A DNA stretch of 64,000 nt from Streptomyces sp. NBC_00461 (GTDB taxonomy: Bacteria > Actinomycetota > Actinomycetes > Streptomycetales > Streptomycetaceae), in NCBI RefSeq assembly GCF_036013935.1, contig NZ_CP107902.1:6171001-6235000 (forward strand). The letters run 5' to 3'. Every line of letters begins with the position of its first letter. The first letter of the stretch is position 1. The position numbers and the translations under genes were made by a program. The notes under the pieces are model-generated. The model was not told the DNA's origin. It made no database searches and saw nothing but the letters and a program-made list of their open reading frames with translations. Below, one piece after another: positions 43,264 through 51,587 of this stretch.

Positions 43264-44025
43264 TTACCGGCGCAACGACTTCCCGAACCCTGCGGCCAAG
43301 GGCATCCGCAGTCCCAAGGGAGGCGGAGCCGCCAACGCATCCTCCACGGGCCGCGAGAAAGCCCGCCCGAACAGTGTCCCCATCACGAAGTCCTCGGCCA
43401 GCGCGTGCACTTCGCTCCGGTACTGATGCAACCCGTGGCCGTCGGAGTGCACTTCGAACCTGCACACGTCCCGGTTCGCCTTCTTCGCCCGCGCCGCCAG
43501 CCGGAAGGACAGCTCGGGGTCGGAGACGCCGTCGTTCGTGCCGTGCACGATCAGCACCCGCCGCCCCGCGAGCTGCCTCACCGGTTCCGGCGAGGCGGCG
43601 ACGTCCTCCTCCGGCAGCCAAGGGGCGATCGCCAGCACGGAGTTGACGGCCTCGTGACCGCCCGCGCGCAGTGCCGCCCGGCCGCCCATGTCGAGACCGG
43701 CGAGGCAGACGGGAACGTCCCCGTAGCGCCGTACGGCCTCGTCGGCGGCCCAGGAGGCGTCGCGGGCCAGATGCGCCTCGTTGCCGTTCCAGCCGCGGTA
43801 GCGGTAGTGCACGACATGGGTGGCCAGCCCCTCGTCGCGCCCCGCGCGGGCCAGGCGGCGGCCCAACGCGCGTACGGATGCGGTCGCCAGCATGGGGGAG
43901 GGTCTGCGGGCCGACTCCTCGTCACCGCCGGGGAGCAGCAGGACCACTGCGCTCACCGCCGCCGGTTCCGGGCCGAGTGCCCTTCCCAGCCGGGCCCGTC
44001 GAACCGGCGTCGCTTGGTGTGCCAT
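43264..44025 (-). CDS. alpha/beta-hydrolase-like protein with Asp at the nucleophile elbow
   Basis: A 253-residue alpha/beta hydrolase. The strand before the nucleophile elbow reads VPVCLAGLDMGGRAALRAG, so the expected GxSxGG serine is Asp (GLDMGG). The acid (VLIVHGTNDGVSDPE) and His (HSDGHGLHQY) positions are present. An Asp nucleophile is known in dehalogenase and epoxide-hydrolase branches, but this protein lacks their cap-domain signature; it may instead be catalytically altered. ATG 44025 lies 6 nt after CACTGT on the minus strand. It is divergent from add. Confidence 0.75.
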   Translation of the reverse strand: MAHQATPVRRARLGRALGPEPAAVSAVVLLLPGGDEESARRPSPMLATASVRALGRRLARAGRDEGLATHVVHYRYRGWNGNEAHLARDASWAADEAVRRYGDVPVCLAGLDMGGRAALRAGGHEAVNSVLAIAPWLPEEDVAASPEPVRQLAGRRVLIVHGTNDGVSDPELSFRLAARAKKANRDVCRFEVHSDGHGLHQYRSEVHALAEDFVMGTLFGRAFSRPVEDALAAPPPLGLRMPLAAGFGKSLRR

Positions 44026-44110
44026 GACAGAACAGTGTCAGAAGCGTGGGTGTACATGACCCGTCCTTGGGATCACCGTTACGTATCGACGGAGATGTGC
44101 ACCGCGCGAT

Positions 44111-44132
44111 CTACGCGCGTAGGAGTTAGAGT
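44111..44132 (+). promoter_or_regulatory. operator and promoter of add
   Basis: A perfect palindrome, CTACGCGCGTAG (44111-44122), is followed 4 nt later by the -10 box TAGAGT (44127-44132), 6 nt before ATG 44139. The operator occupies the promoter spacer, and the transcript is probably leaderless. Confidence 0.75.
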
Positions 44133-44138
44133 GCGGAA

Positions 44139-45305
44139 ATGACGAGCCAGACCATCTCGAACACCCCGACGCCGGATCAGATCCGCCGGGCGCCGAAGGT
44201 TCTGCTGCACGACCACCTCGACGGCGGCCTCCGCCCGGGGACGATCGTCGAACTCGCCCGTGACGCGGGCTACTCACGCCTCCCCGAGACCGACCCCGGC
44301 AAGCTCGGCGTCTGGTTCCGGGAGGCCGCCGACTCCGGTTCGCTGGAGCGGTACCTGGAGACCTTCTCCCACACCGTCGGCGTCATGCAGACCCGGGACG
44401 CGCTCGTCCGGGTCGCCCGCGAGTGCGCCGAGGACCTCGCCGAGGACGGCGTCGTGTACGCCGAGGTGCGCTACGCCCCCGAGCAGCACCTGGAGGGCGG
44501 GCTCGGCCTGGAAGAGGTCGTCGAGGCCGTCAACGAGGGCTTCCGCGAAGGGGAGCGGCTGGCCCGGGCGAACGGTCACCGGATCCGCGTCGGCGCCCTG
44601 CTCACCGCCATGCGGCACGCCGCCCGCGCCCTGGAGATCGCCGAACTCGCCAACCGGTACCGGGACCTGGGCGGCGGTGGAGTCGTCGGATTCGACATCG
44701 CGGGCGCGGAGGCCGGTTACCCGCCCACCCGGCACCTCGACGCCTTCGAGTACCTCAAGCGCGAGAACAACCACTTCACCATCCATGCCGGCGAAGCCTT
44801 CGGGCTGCCGTCCATCTGGCAGGCCCTGCAGTGGTGCGGCGCAGACCGGCTGGGGCACGGCGTGCGCATCATCGACGACATCCAGGTGCGGGCCGACGGC
44901 TCGGTGAAGCTCGGCCGGCTCGCCTCGTACGTACGGGACAAGCGCATCCCGCTCGAACTGTGCCCGAGCTCCAACCTCCAGACCGGAGCGGCGACGTCCT
45001 ACACCGAGCATCCGATCGGTTTGCTGCGCAGGCTGCACTTCCGAGCTACCGTGAATACGGACAATCGGCTCATGTCCGGCACGAGTATGAGTCAGGAATT
45101 CGAGCATCTTGTCGACGCATTCGGTTACTCGCTCGATGACATGCAGTGGTTCTCCGTCAATGCGATGAAATCAGCGTTCATTCCTTTCGATGAACGACTG
45201 GCGATGATCAATGACGTCATCAAGCCCGGATATGCCGAGCTGAAGTCCGAATGGCTGTTCCAGCAAACTGCCTCCACCAGCGGTTCTGCGCCCACGGAGG
45301 AGTGA
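44139..45305 (+). CDS. add: adenosine deaminase
   Basis: A 388-residue zinc enzyme converting (deoxy)adenosine to (deoxy)inosine. Metal and catalytic motifs are [16 protein letters not shown] (two His), [13 protein letters not shown] (His, Glu), [10 protein letters not shown] (His) and [17 protein letters not shown] (Asp). It stands alone behind a nucleoside operator and ends at a perfect 13-bp hairpin. Its inosine product feeds the purine nucleoside phosphorylase at 59944-60768. Confidence 0.95.
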   Translation: MTSQTISNTPTPDQIRRAPKVLLHDHLDGGLRPGTIVELARDAGYSRLPETDPGKLGVWFREAADSGSLERYLETFSHTVGVMQTRDALVRVARECAEDLAEDGVVYAEVRYAPEQHLEGGLGLEEVVEAVNEGFREGERLARANGHRIRVGALLTAMRHAARALEIAELANRYRDLGGGGVVGFDIAGAEAGYPPTRHLDAFEYLKRENNHFTIHAGEAFGLPSIWQALQWCGADRLGHGVRIIDDIQVRADGSVKLGRLASYVRDKRIPLELCPSSNLQTGAATSYTEHPIGLLRRLHFRATVNTDNRLMSGTSMSQEFEHLVDAFGYSLDDMQWFSVNAMKSAFIPFDERLAMINDVIKPGYAELKSEWLFQQTASTSGSAPTEE

Positions 45306-45327
45306 GTCGGGGTATCGGGGTGTGTGG

Positions 45328-45360
45328 AATGCGGACGGGTATTCACAACCCGTCCGCATT
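45328..45360 (+). terminator. add terminator
   Basis: AATGCGGACGGGT / ACCCGTCCGCATT, a perfect 13-bp stem with a 7-nt loop, 22 nt after the stop codon. Confidence 0.85.
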
Positions 45361-45446
45361 TCGATGTTTGCGGCGGGCGGGTTCGCGTGTTTACGGTCGT
45401 GCACACCGCTCACATTCCCCCAACCCCATTTCGAGGACGCGTTTTC

Positions 45447-45791
45447 ATGAAGCAGTCTGCTGCCAAGACCCTCGGTGTCGCCGCTCTCGGTGCCGCCTTC
45501 GCCGCCGCCGGCGCGGGCGCCGCGAACGCGGCCCCGGCGGTTCCGGACGCGACCGGGACGCTGGACACCGTCACCAGCACCCTCCCGGCGCAGAACGTCT
45601 CCCAGGCGCTGCCGGGTGCCGGGGCGGCGGTGACCCAGGGCAAGCCCGCCCTTGAGCGCGGTCTGGCCGCCGTGCAGCCGTCCGCCTCGCGCGCGCTCGC
45701 CGACGGCCCGGCCACGCCGGTCGCCGGACTGCTCGGCGGCCTGCCGGTGCAGGGCGGCGTTCCCGTGAAGGGCCTTCCGCTCGGCGGCTGA
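45447..45791 (+). CDS. small secreted Ala/Gly/Pro-rich protein
   Basis: A 114-residue exported protein. ATG 45447 has GAGGA about 9 nt upstream and starts a signal peptide (MKQSAAKTLGVAALGAAFAAAGAGAANAAP). The mature part has no Cys and ends in GGLPVQGGVPVKGLPLGG. Small secreted proteins of this style are common near Streptomyces regulatory loci, but I know no function. The protein at 51588-51947 has a similar build. Confidence 0.7.
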   Translation: MKQSAAKTLGVAALGAAFAAAGAGAANAAPAVPDATGTLDTVTSTLPAQNVSQALPGAGAAVTQGKPALERGLAAVQPSASRALADGPATPVAGLLGGLPVQGGVPVKGLPLGG

Positions 45792-45806
45792 CCCACCCGC
45801 TGAACG

Positions 45807-45852
45807 CGCCGATGGGGCGCACCCCTTGGACACGGGGTGCGCCCCATCGGCG
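45807..45852. terminator. bidirectional terminator
   Basis: A perfect 19-bp stem (CGCCGATGGGGCGCACCCC and its complement) with an 8-nt loop, between the convergent secreted-protein and PspC genes. Confidence 0.9.
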
Positions 45853-45864
45853 TATCCACGAAGG

Positions 45865-46068
45865 TCACCAGGCGGTACGGGCCGCCTTGTCCTCCGAGGG
45901 CAGCAGGATCCACAGCGCTATGTAGAGCAGGAACTGCGGGCCCGGCAGCAGGCAGGAGAGCAGGAAGATCACGCGCATCGTCGTCGCGGAGGTGCCGAAG
46001 CGCCGGGCCAGCGCGGCGCACACTCCGCCGATCATGCGGCCGTTCGTGGGGCGGGCAAGGGCGGACAT
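45865..46068 (-). CDS. PspC-domain membrane protein
   Basis: A 67-residue protein that is essentially one PspC domain: RMIGGVCAALARRFGTSATTMRVIFLLSCLLPGPQFLLYIALWILLP, with two membrane segments. PspC proteins take part in phage-shock/envelope stress sensing in other bacteria. ATG 46068 has GAAGGAG at 7 nt spacing; the upstream extension is not used. It lies downstream of the VanZ gene on the same strand. Confidence 0.82.
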   Translation of the reverse strand: MSALARPTNGRMIGGVCAALARRFGTSATTMRVIFLLSCLLPGPQFLLYIALWILLPSEDKAARTAW

Positions 46069-46163
46069 GTGCGGCTCCTTCGTGAGCGTCGGTCCAAGGC
46101 GGCCTTCGGTGACTGCCTCATCTGCCATCTACGCTACGGAGACGAAGGGGGCAAAGCGTCGCT

Positions 46164-46715
46164 CTACGGTGCGATCCCGACCCTGGGAAACGTCGGGGTC
46201 CGACCCTGAGCCACGTCCTCCTGGCGGACGGCCGCACCGTCCCCGCCCTCGGACCTGCGGCGGAGCCAGGAGCGGGCCGCCGGGACGACCGCGAGGTGGG
46301 CGAGCGCCACGCCCACGGTGTTCAGCAGCAGCGAGTCGACGTCCGGGACCCGGCCCGGCACCCCGGTCTGCAGCAGCAGGATGCCCAGCGAGACCAGCGC
46401 GCCCGCGGCGACGGTACGGAGGAACGAGGCGAACGGGAAGGCCCAGAGCCTGCCGTGCGCCATCGGCAGGAGCACGCCGAGCGGCGCGAGGAGGGCGACG
46501 CCCTCGCCGATGCTGCGGGCCGCCTGGGGCCAGCCCAGGGCGAGGTCGGCCCGGATGCCGGCGAACGGACGCACGTTGGGGGGCATCACCCACAGCACGT
46601 CCAGCGGACGCAGCGTGAGCCAGGCGACGAACGCGAGGTGTGCGACGAGGAGGACACTCCCTGTCACACGGATGCGGATCGCGGCGCTGCCGCCGATGGA
46701 GCCTTGACGCTGCAC
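46164..46715 (-). CDS. VanZ-like membrane protein
   Basis: A 183-residue membrane protein with four or five helices and the VanZ-type pattern: HLAFVAWLTLRPLD near the N-terminus, EGVALLAPLGVLLPM and PDVDSLLLNTVGVALAHLA. VanZ homologues are linked to glycopeptide tolerance or envelope functions; no resistance genes surround this one. GTG 46715 is the start. It lies between afsQ3 and the PspC gene. Confidence 0.78.
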   Translation of the reverse strand: MQRQGSIGGSAAIRIRVTGSVLLVAHLAFVAWLTLRPLDVLWVMPPNVRPFAGIRADLALGWPQAARSIGEGVALLAPLGVLLPMAHGRLWAFPFASFLRTVAAGALVSLGILLLQTGVPGRVPDVDSLLLNTVGVALAHLAVVPAARSWLRRRSEGGDGAAVRQEDVAQGRTPTFPRVGIAP

Positions 46716-46797
46716 GCCCCTCTAGACGCGGCCTTCGGCACGATCGGTTCCGCCTGCTCCCCGCGCACCTCGATGAGGCTTGCGCCACACCAGCACG

Positions 46798-47409
46798 TCA
46801 GCCGCCCGTCACCTCGCCGGACGGCGGCTTCTCGGTGCCGGGCCGGGAGCGGACCTCGTCCGTGCACTCGTAGCGGTGCAGGGGGTCCTGCCCGGGCCCG
46901 CCCAGGATGACCGAGCCGTCGCCCTCGGCCGCCGCCGAGTCGGAGAACGTGCACACGACCTGGGCCAGGGCGAAGGACGTGAGGCCGCCGGGCGGGCTGC
47001 TCAGGCGGAGCGTGTCCTCGGGGTCGCCGGGGCGCGGCCCGCTCACGTTCATCCCGCCGCGTACGTCGGTCGTGTACCCGGCCTCCTTCTCGGCGGCCGA
47101 CGGCGTCGCCGCGAGCTGGTCGAGCAGCCCCTGCGCCACCAGCAGCCGCCGCCGCGAGTCCGGGGTGCCGTCCGGAACCCGTACCGTCCGGTCGACGGCG
47201 ACCAGCGACGAGCCGCACAGCAGGAACACCTGCACCGGCAGCCCGCGCGAGGCCTGCGTCGAGACGTCAGGGCCGGCCAGCGAGCACTGCACCCGCGAGG
47301 GCGCCGCCCCGAAGTCCGTCGGCACCTCGGTGGAACGGATGCCGCACCCGGTGATCAGCACGGCCATGGCCGCGAAAACGGGGAGCGCCAGCAGGCGTCG
47401 TACGGTCAT
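46798..47409 (-). CDS. afsQ3: AfsQ3-like lipoprotein (GerMN-like domain)
   Basis: A 203-residue lipoprotein third in the afsQ1-afsQ2 operon. The lipobox is LITGC (Cys about residue 22); the mature part has a GerMN-like segment (VFLLCGSSLVAVDRTVRVPDGTPDSRRRLLVAQGLLDQLA). ATG 47409 overlaps the AfsQ2 stop (ATGA), so the two are coupled. By analogy with other sensor-linked lipoproteins it may modulate kinase activity outside the membrane. Confidence 0.8.
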   Translation of the reverse strand: MTVRRLLALPVFAAMAVLITGCGIRSTEVPTDFGAAPSRVQCSLAGPDVSTQASRGLPVQVFLLCGSSLVAVDRTVRVPDGTPDSRRRLLVAQGLLDQLAATPSAAEKEAGYTTDVRGGMNVSGPRPGDPEDTLRLSSPPGGLTSFALAQVVCTFSDSAAAEGDGSVILGGPGQDPLHRYECTDEVRSRPGTEKPPSGEVTGG

Positions 47410-48989
47410 GAGGCGTTCGCGTCCTTCCCCGGGTCCTTCTCGGACTCCTCCGTCAGCGCCGAGGCGTCCCGTGGCAGCCACAGCGTGAACACCGCGCCCC
47501 CGGCGGGGGAGTTCGCGGCGGTGATCTCGCCGCCGTGGATGTGGGCGTTCTCCATGGCGATGGACAGGCCCAGGCCGCTGCCCTCGGAGCGCGGCCGGGA
47601 CGCGCTCGCCTTGTAGAAGCGGTCGAAGACGTGCGGCAGGACGTCTTCGGGGATGCCGGGTCCGTGGTCCCGTACCTCGATGACGACCTGCGCGTCCTTT
47701 CCGCCCTGCGCTTCCGACTCCCGCACCACGACGCGGACGGGCGAGCCGCCGTGCTTGAGCGCGTTGCCGATGAGGTTCGCCAGGATCACGTCCAGGCGGC
47801 GCGGGTCGAGCCGGGCGTGGATGCCGCGCTCGGCGTCCAGGTCCACCGCGTCCAGCCAGGCCCGCGCGTCGATGCACGCCGTGATCTGGTCGGCCACGTC
47901 GACGTCGTCCAGGACCAGGCGCGCGGTGCCCGCGTCGAAGCGGGTGACCTCCATCAGGTTCTCTACGAGGTCGTTGAGGCGCCGGGTCTCGCTGACGACG
48001 AGCCGGACGGCGGGCTCGATCATCGGGTCCACGCTCCCGGACTCCGCCTCCAGCTCCTCCTCCAGGATGTCCGTGACGGCGGTGATCGCGGTGAGCGGGG
48101 TACGCAGTTCATGGCTCATGTCCGCGACGAACCGCCTCGACGCCTCGTCCCTCGACGCCATGTCCTCGACCCTTTTCTCCAGCGCCTCTGCCGCGTAGTT
48201 GAACGTCCGTGACAGGTCCGCGAGTTCGTCGGTGCCGGACACCCTGAGCCGGGTGTCCAGCTTGCCCTCGCCGAGTCGGCGGGCGGCGGTTCCCAGGCGC
48301 TGCACGGGCTTCAGCACGGTCGAGGCGGCGGCCTGCGCGAGCAGCGCCGAGCCGACCAGTGCGAGAGCGGTGGCGATCCCCAGCGACCAGGCAAGGGAGT
48401 TGAGGTCCTTGGCCTCCGGCTCCAGCGACTTGAGCATGTAGCCGGTCGCCCCGCCGTCGATCACCCTCGTGCCGGCCACCAGGTACGGCGTGCCGTTCTC
48501 GCTGATCCGCTGCCAGTACAGGTGGTACGCGTACTTGTTGCCCGAGTCGACCGGCTGCTTCTTGGCCACGGCCGCGCGCAGCGACTCGGGCACGTCCTGC
48601 AGCGAGAAGCCGTCGAGTCCGCCCGAACTGCCGTACACGGTCTTGCCGTCGGGGTCCTGGGCGACGAGCAGCACGCTGAAGCGCTGGCTGCTGAGGGTCA
48701 TCTGCCCGGCGGTGTGCTGCAGTTCGTCCTGTGTGGGGTGCGGGCGCAGCGTGCCTGCCCGCGTCTGCATGGCCTGCCGGAAGTCGCCGAGCACCGCGTC
48801 CTGGGTGCGGGTGAGCACGGCCTCGCGGTTGAGCCAGTACGCGATCCCGGACGCGGAGACGGCCGCGGTGAGGGCCACGAGCCCGAACACGACGACGAGA
48901 CGCAGCCGGAGGCTGGTGAAACGCAGCCGTGAGAGATGTCCCTTGCGCGTCGCGGCCCAGCCGCGAACCCCCCCTGGTGCTTCGGTCAC
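47406..48989 (-). CDS. afsQ2: AfsQ2 sensor histidine kinase
   Basis: A 527-residue membrane kinase. Two membrane segments (LVVVFGLVALTAAVSASGIAYWL near residue 30-52, and WSLGIATALALVGSALLA near 195-215) flank an extracytoplasmic sensor domain. Then come a HAMP linker, the phosphoacceptor His in VADMSHELRTPLTAITAV, and an ATPase domain with NLIGNALKHG, VRDHGPGIPED and GSGLGLSIA. GTG 48989 overlaps the AfsQ1 stop (GTGA). The AfsQ pair is known from S. coelicolor to control antibiotic production and development under particular nitrogen conditions. Confidence 0.92.
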   Translation of the reverse strand: MTEAPGGVRGWAATRKGHLSRLRFTSLRLRLVVVFGLVALTAAVSASGIAYWLNREAVLTRTQDAVLGDFRQAMQTRAGTLRPHPTQDELQHTAGQMTLSSQRFSVLLVAQDPDGKTVYGSSGGLDGFSLQDVPESLRAAVAKKQPVDSGNKYAYHLYWQRISENGTPYLVAGTRVIDGGATGYMLKSLEPEAKDLNSLAWSLGIATALALVGSALLAQAAASTVLKPVQRLGTAARRLGEGKLDTRLRVSGTDELADLSRTFNYAAEALEKRVEDMASRDEASRRFVADMSHELRTPLTAITAVTDILEEELEAESGSVDPMIEPAVRLVVSETRRLNDLVENLMEVTRFDAGTARLVLDDVDVADQITACIDARAWLDAVDLDAERGIHARLDPRRLDVILANLIGNALKHGGSPVRVVVRESEAQGGKDAQVVIEVRDHGPGIPEDVLPHVFDRFYKASASRPRSEGSGLGLSIAMENAHIHGGEITAANSPAGGAVFTLWLPRDASALTEESEKDPGKDANAS

Positions 48990-49663
48990 TGAGGCGTGTC
49001 CAGCCGGTAGCCCACGCCGCGCACGGTACGGATCAGCGTCGGGGACGACGGCACGTCCTCGACCTTGGCGCGCAGCCGCTGGACACACGCGTCCACCAGC
49101 CGGGAGTCACCGAGGTAGTCGTGCTCCCACACCAGGCGCAGCAGCTGCTGCCGGGACAGCGCCTGCCCCGGCCGCCTGCTCAGCTCCAGCAGCAGCCTCA
49201 GCTCTGTCGGGGTGAGCTGCAGGTCCTCGCCGTTCTTCGTCACGGTCATCGCCGCGCGGTCGATGACCAGGCTGCCGAAGCTCGCCGCGTCGGTCGACTC
49301 CCGCTCGCCGCGCCGCAGCACGGCCCGGATCCGGGCGTCCAGCACCCGCCCCTGGATCGGCTTGACCACATAGTCGTCCGCGCCGGACTCCAGCCCGACG
49401 ACGATGTCGATGTCGTCGCTGCGCGCGGTCAGCAGGATGATCGGCAGCTGGTCCGTGCGCCGGATGCGCCGGCACACCTCGAACCCGTCGATGCCGGGCA
49501 GCATCACGTCCAGCACGATCAGGTCCGGCCGCTGCTCGCGCAGGAGCTTCAGACCGTCCTCTCCGGTGGCAGCGGTGGCAACCCGGTGTCCCTGGCGCGT
49601 AAGAGACAGCTCCAGGGCCGTACGGATGGCGTCGTCGTCTTCGATCAGCAACAGGGAAGGCAC
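48986..49663 (-). CDS. afsQ1: AfsQ1 response regulator
   Basis: A 225-residue OmpR/PhoB-type regulator. The receiver domain has LLIEDDDAIR, phospho-acceptor Asp in LIVLDVMLPGIDG (about residue 52), the TAR loop and KPIQGRVLDARI; the C-terminal winged helix ends LIRTVRGVGYRLD. GTG 49663 is chosen: it yields MPSLLLIEDD and lies 7 nt after CAGAAT (49671-49676, minus), a leaderless arrangement. The sequence is nearly identical to the S. coelicolor AfsQ1 that I recall. It is divergent from sigQ. Confidence 0.94.
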   Translation of the reverse strand: MPSLLLIEDDDAIRTALELSLTRQGHRVATAATGEDGLKLLREQRPDLIVLDVMLPGIDGFEVCRRIRRTDQLPIILLTARSDDIDIVVGLESGADDYVVKPIQGRVLDARIRAVLRRGERESTDAASFGSLVIDRAAMTVTKNGEDLQLTPTELRLLLELSRRPGQALSRQQLLRLVWEHDYLGDSRLVDACVQRLRAKVEDVPSSPTLIRTVRGVGYRLDTPQ

Positions 49664-49670
49664 GGGGCTC

Positions 49671-49676
49671 ATTCTG
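49671..49676 (-). promoter_or_regulatory. -10 box of the afsQ operon
   Basis: CAGAAT on the minus strand, 7 nt before GTG 49663. The same box and spacing occur before the PH-domain gene at 55510. Confidence 0.5.
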
Positions 49677-49747
49677 GCCCATGGTGGGGTGGGGTTTCGA
49701 CTCCTGCTACGGACCAGTACGTCTACGTGCGCATACCGCTCTTCTCT

Positions 49748-49798
49748 GTGACCGCGCTGTGCCCCGCATACGGGCGACCCCTGTGACAGGTCTGTGAC
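49748..49798. promoter_or_regulatory. AfsQ1 binding boxes in the afsQ1-sigQ gap
   Basis: GTGAC-AGGTCT-GTGAC (49783-49798) matches the published AfsQ1 consensus GTnAC-n6-GTnAC exactly. A second copy, GTGAC-CGCGCT-GTGCC (49748-49763), matches with one change. Their starts are 35 bp apart. They lie upstream of both afsQ1 and sigQ, as expected for autoregulation and sigQ activation. Confidence 0.8.
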
Positions 49799-49905
49799 AG
49801 TCGGCGGACACGGCCATGAAGGTGCGTTGGCAAGCTTCTCGGCACAGGCAAGGAAGCACCGCCTGAGCAAGCCGAACACCGGAAGTCCACGACGGGGGGC
49901 GCGAG

Positions 49906-50658
49906 ATGAACACGCTGCACGGCATCACCACCAGCGCAGTGATCACGCGTCTTCACGACGTGAACGGGGGCCGGGGTTCCGAGAAGTCCGGTGCCGTGAG
50001 CGGGCGGGGGTGCGCTCGCGGCACCGGGCGTCAGCACACGGCGTACATGTCGGTTGTTGACATCACGGGGGAACACGGGGGAAGCGCGTACAGGGAGGAC
50101 ACGGGGGAGCGTCGCTCGCTGTCGGAGACTGTGGATGCCGAAGCGGCGTTTACCGCCTACGTCCAGGAGCGCCGCGCCTCCCTGTACGCAACCGCCTACC
50201 ACCTGACCGGTGACCGCTTCGAGGCCGAGGACCTGCTGCAGAGCGCGCTGTTCTCGACGTACAAGGCGTGGGACCGGATCAGCGACAAGGCCGCGGTCGG
50301 CGGATATCTCCGCCGGACCATGACCAATCTGCACATCAGCGCGTGGCGCCGCCGCAAGCTGAACGAGTACCCGACCGAGGAACTGCCGGAGACGCCCGGC
50401 GACACGGACGCGATGCGCGGCACCGAACTGCGCGCCGTCCTGTGGCAGGCGCTCGCCCGCCTCCCCGAACTCCAGCGCACCATGCTGGTCCTGCGCTACT
50501 ACGAGGGCCGCACGGACCCGGAGATCGCGGAGATCCTCGACATCAGCGTCGGCACGGTGAAGTCCAGCATCTGGCGGTCGCTCCGCCGGCTGCGCGAGGA
50601 CGAGGTCCTCAGCTTCGGCCGTGACGAGGAGGACGCCTTCGGGGAGCTCGTCGCCTGA
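49906..50658 (+). CDS. sigQ: SigQ, ECF sigma factor of the SigE-like actinobacterial group
   Basis: A 250-residue sigma factor divergent from afsQ1, the position of sigQ in S. coelicolor. A poorly conserved N-terminal extension of about 80 residues precedes region 2 (YATAYHLTGDRFEAEDLLQSALFSTYKAWDRI) and region 4 (LPELQRTMLVLRYYEGRTDPEIAEILDISVGTVKSSIWRSLRRLRE). ATG 49906 follows a GGGGGG-type ribosome binding site. In S. coelicolor sigQ works with the AfsQ system in controlling antibiotic production. It ends at a G-rich tract and a terminator. Confidence 0.9.
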   Translation: MNTLHGITTSAVITRLHDVNGGRGSEKSGAVSGRGCARGTGRQHTAYMSVVDITGEHGGSAYREDTGERRSLSETVDAEAAFTAYVQERRASLYATAYHLTGDRFEAEDLLQSALFSTYKAWDRISDKAAVGGYLRRTMTNLHISAWRRRKLNEYPTEELPETPGDTDAMRGTELRAVLWQALARLPELQRTMLVLRYYEGRTDPEIAEILDISVGTVKSSIWRSLRRLREDEVLSFGRDEEDAFGELVA

Positions 50659-50659
50659 G

Positions 50660-50773
50660 GGTTGGGGGGGGAAGCAGGTAACGGGGGAAGCACGGGGAGC
50701 GGTAACCGGGGGGCCGACGGGGGAACGGGGGCCCGACGGGATCTGGGGGAAGCACCACGGGGGGAACGGGGGA
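50660..50773 (+). repeat. G-run array downstream of sigQ
   Basis: About 110 nt containing many runs of four or more G on the + (mRNA) strand, often in the form CGGGGGAA. It could form G-quadruplexes in the sigQ 3' UTR. No gene is present. Confidence 0.6.
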
Positions 50774-50810
50774 GCGGGACTGGAGGGCCGGGGGGTCCGT
50801 CCAGTCCCGC
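50774..50810. terminator. sigQ / kinase bidirectional terminator
   Basis: GCGGGACTGGA / TCCAGTCCCGC, a perfect 11-bp stem with a G-rich loop, followed on + by TTTCT. Confidence 0.8.
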
Positions 50811-50824
50811 TTTCTCGTGTGCGC

Positions 50825-51460
50825 TCAGCCGGCCGGCGTCGCCGCCGGACGCCGGCCCACCGCGGCCGCGGCCAGCCGGCCCAGCGCCTCGTCACGGTCG
50901 CAGGCGTACGCGCCGAGGGCGGTCTGGCGGGCGATGATCGAGCGTTCCTGGCGCATCAGGCGCCAGCCGCGGCGGAGCAGGAACGGGACCGACTTGCGGC
51001 CCTCCTTGAGGTCGCGCAGGAAGCGACGGCGGAAGGTGCGGACCGGGCCGCGGTTCAGGCACAGCGCGTCGGCCAGCAGCCCCAACTCCCGGCAGCGCTC
51101 GACTATCTCGGCCGCGAAGATGCCCTCCGCGATGAACAGCGGGGTGCGCCCGATGTCGACGCTCTCCTCGCCGGTGCGGGCGCTGAGCGAGATGTCGTAC
51201 ACGGGGATGTTGGTACGGCCCGTGCGGCACAGCCGGGCGATCGCGGTGACGGCCGTTTCGGTGTCCCAGGAGTCCGGGTGGTCCCAGTCGATGTCGGAGC
51301 TTCCCGCCACCAGCGGCAGCGTCGGGTCCTCGGCCTCCTTGTAGAAGTCGTCGAGGCGCAGCACGGGGAGGCCGGAGCGGGCGGCGACCAGGGACTTGCC
51401 CGAGCCCGAGGGGCCGCAGAGCAGCACGACGCGGGCGGGGGAGGGGAGATGGATGCTCAC
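50825..51460 (-). CDS. uridine kinase-like P-loop protein
   Basis: A 211-residue nucleoside-kinase-like NTPase. The Walker A motif is VVLLCGPSGSGKSLVAARSG near the N-terminus; LRLDDFYKEAEDP and DWDHPDSWD match the uridine kinase/phosphoribulokinase fold, and FIAEGIFAAEIVERC is the Walker B-like region. GTG 51460 starts the protein. It would fit nucleoside salvage by phosphorylation, but no CTACGCGCGTAG site lies upstream. Substrate not proven. Confidence 0.78.
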   Translation of the reverse strand: MSIHLPSPARVVLLCGPSGSGKSLVAARSGLPVLRLDDFYKEAEDPTLPLVAGSSDIDWDHPDSWDTETAVTAIARLCRTGRTNIPVYDISLSARTGEESVDIGRTPLFIAEGIFAAEIVERCRELGLLADALCLNRGPVRTFRRRFLRDLKEGRKSVPFLLRRGWRLMRQERSIIARQTALGAYACDRDEALGRLAAAAVGRRPAATPAG

Positions 51461-51587
51461 GGGACACCAGTTTGACGTATTCCGTACGCCCTGCCGACCC
51501 CGCGGGTCGTCTTTGGAGCGCGCGTCACACCTCAACTACCCTTCGTGTCGAACTGATTACTCTGTGAACTCGAAGGTGGCTTCAGCA

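Noticed and set aside
46113..46130. ATCTACGCTACGG near the PspC/VanZ genes, similar to half of the nucleoside operator
   Set aside because: Only one half matches, there is no dyad, and the neighbouring genes have no link to nucleosides.
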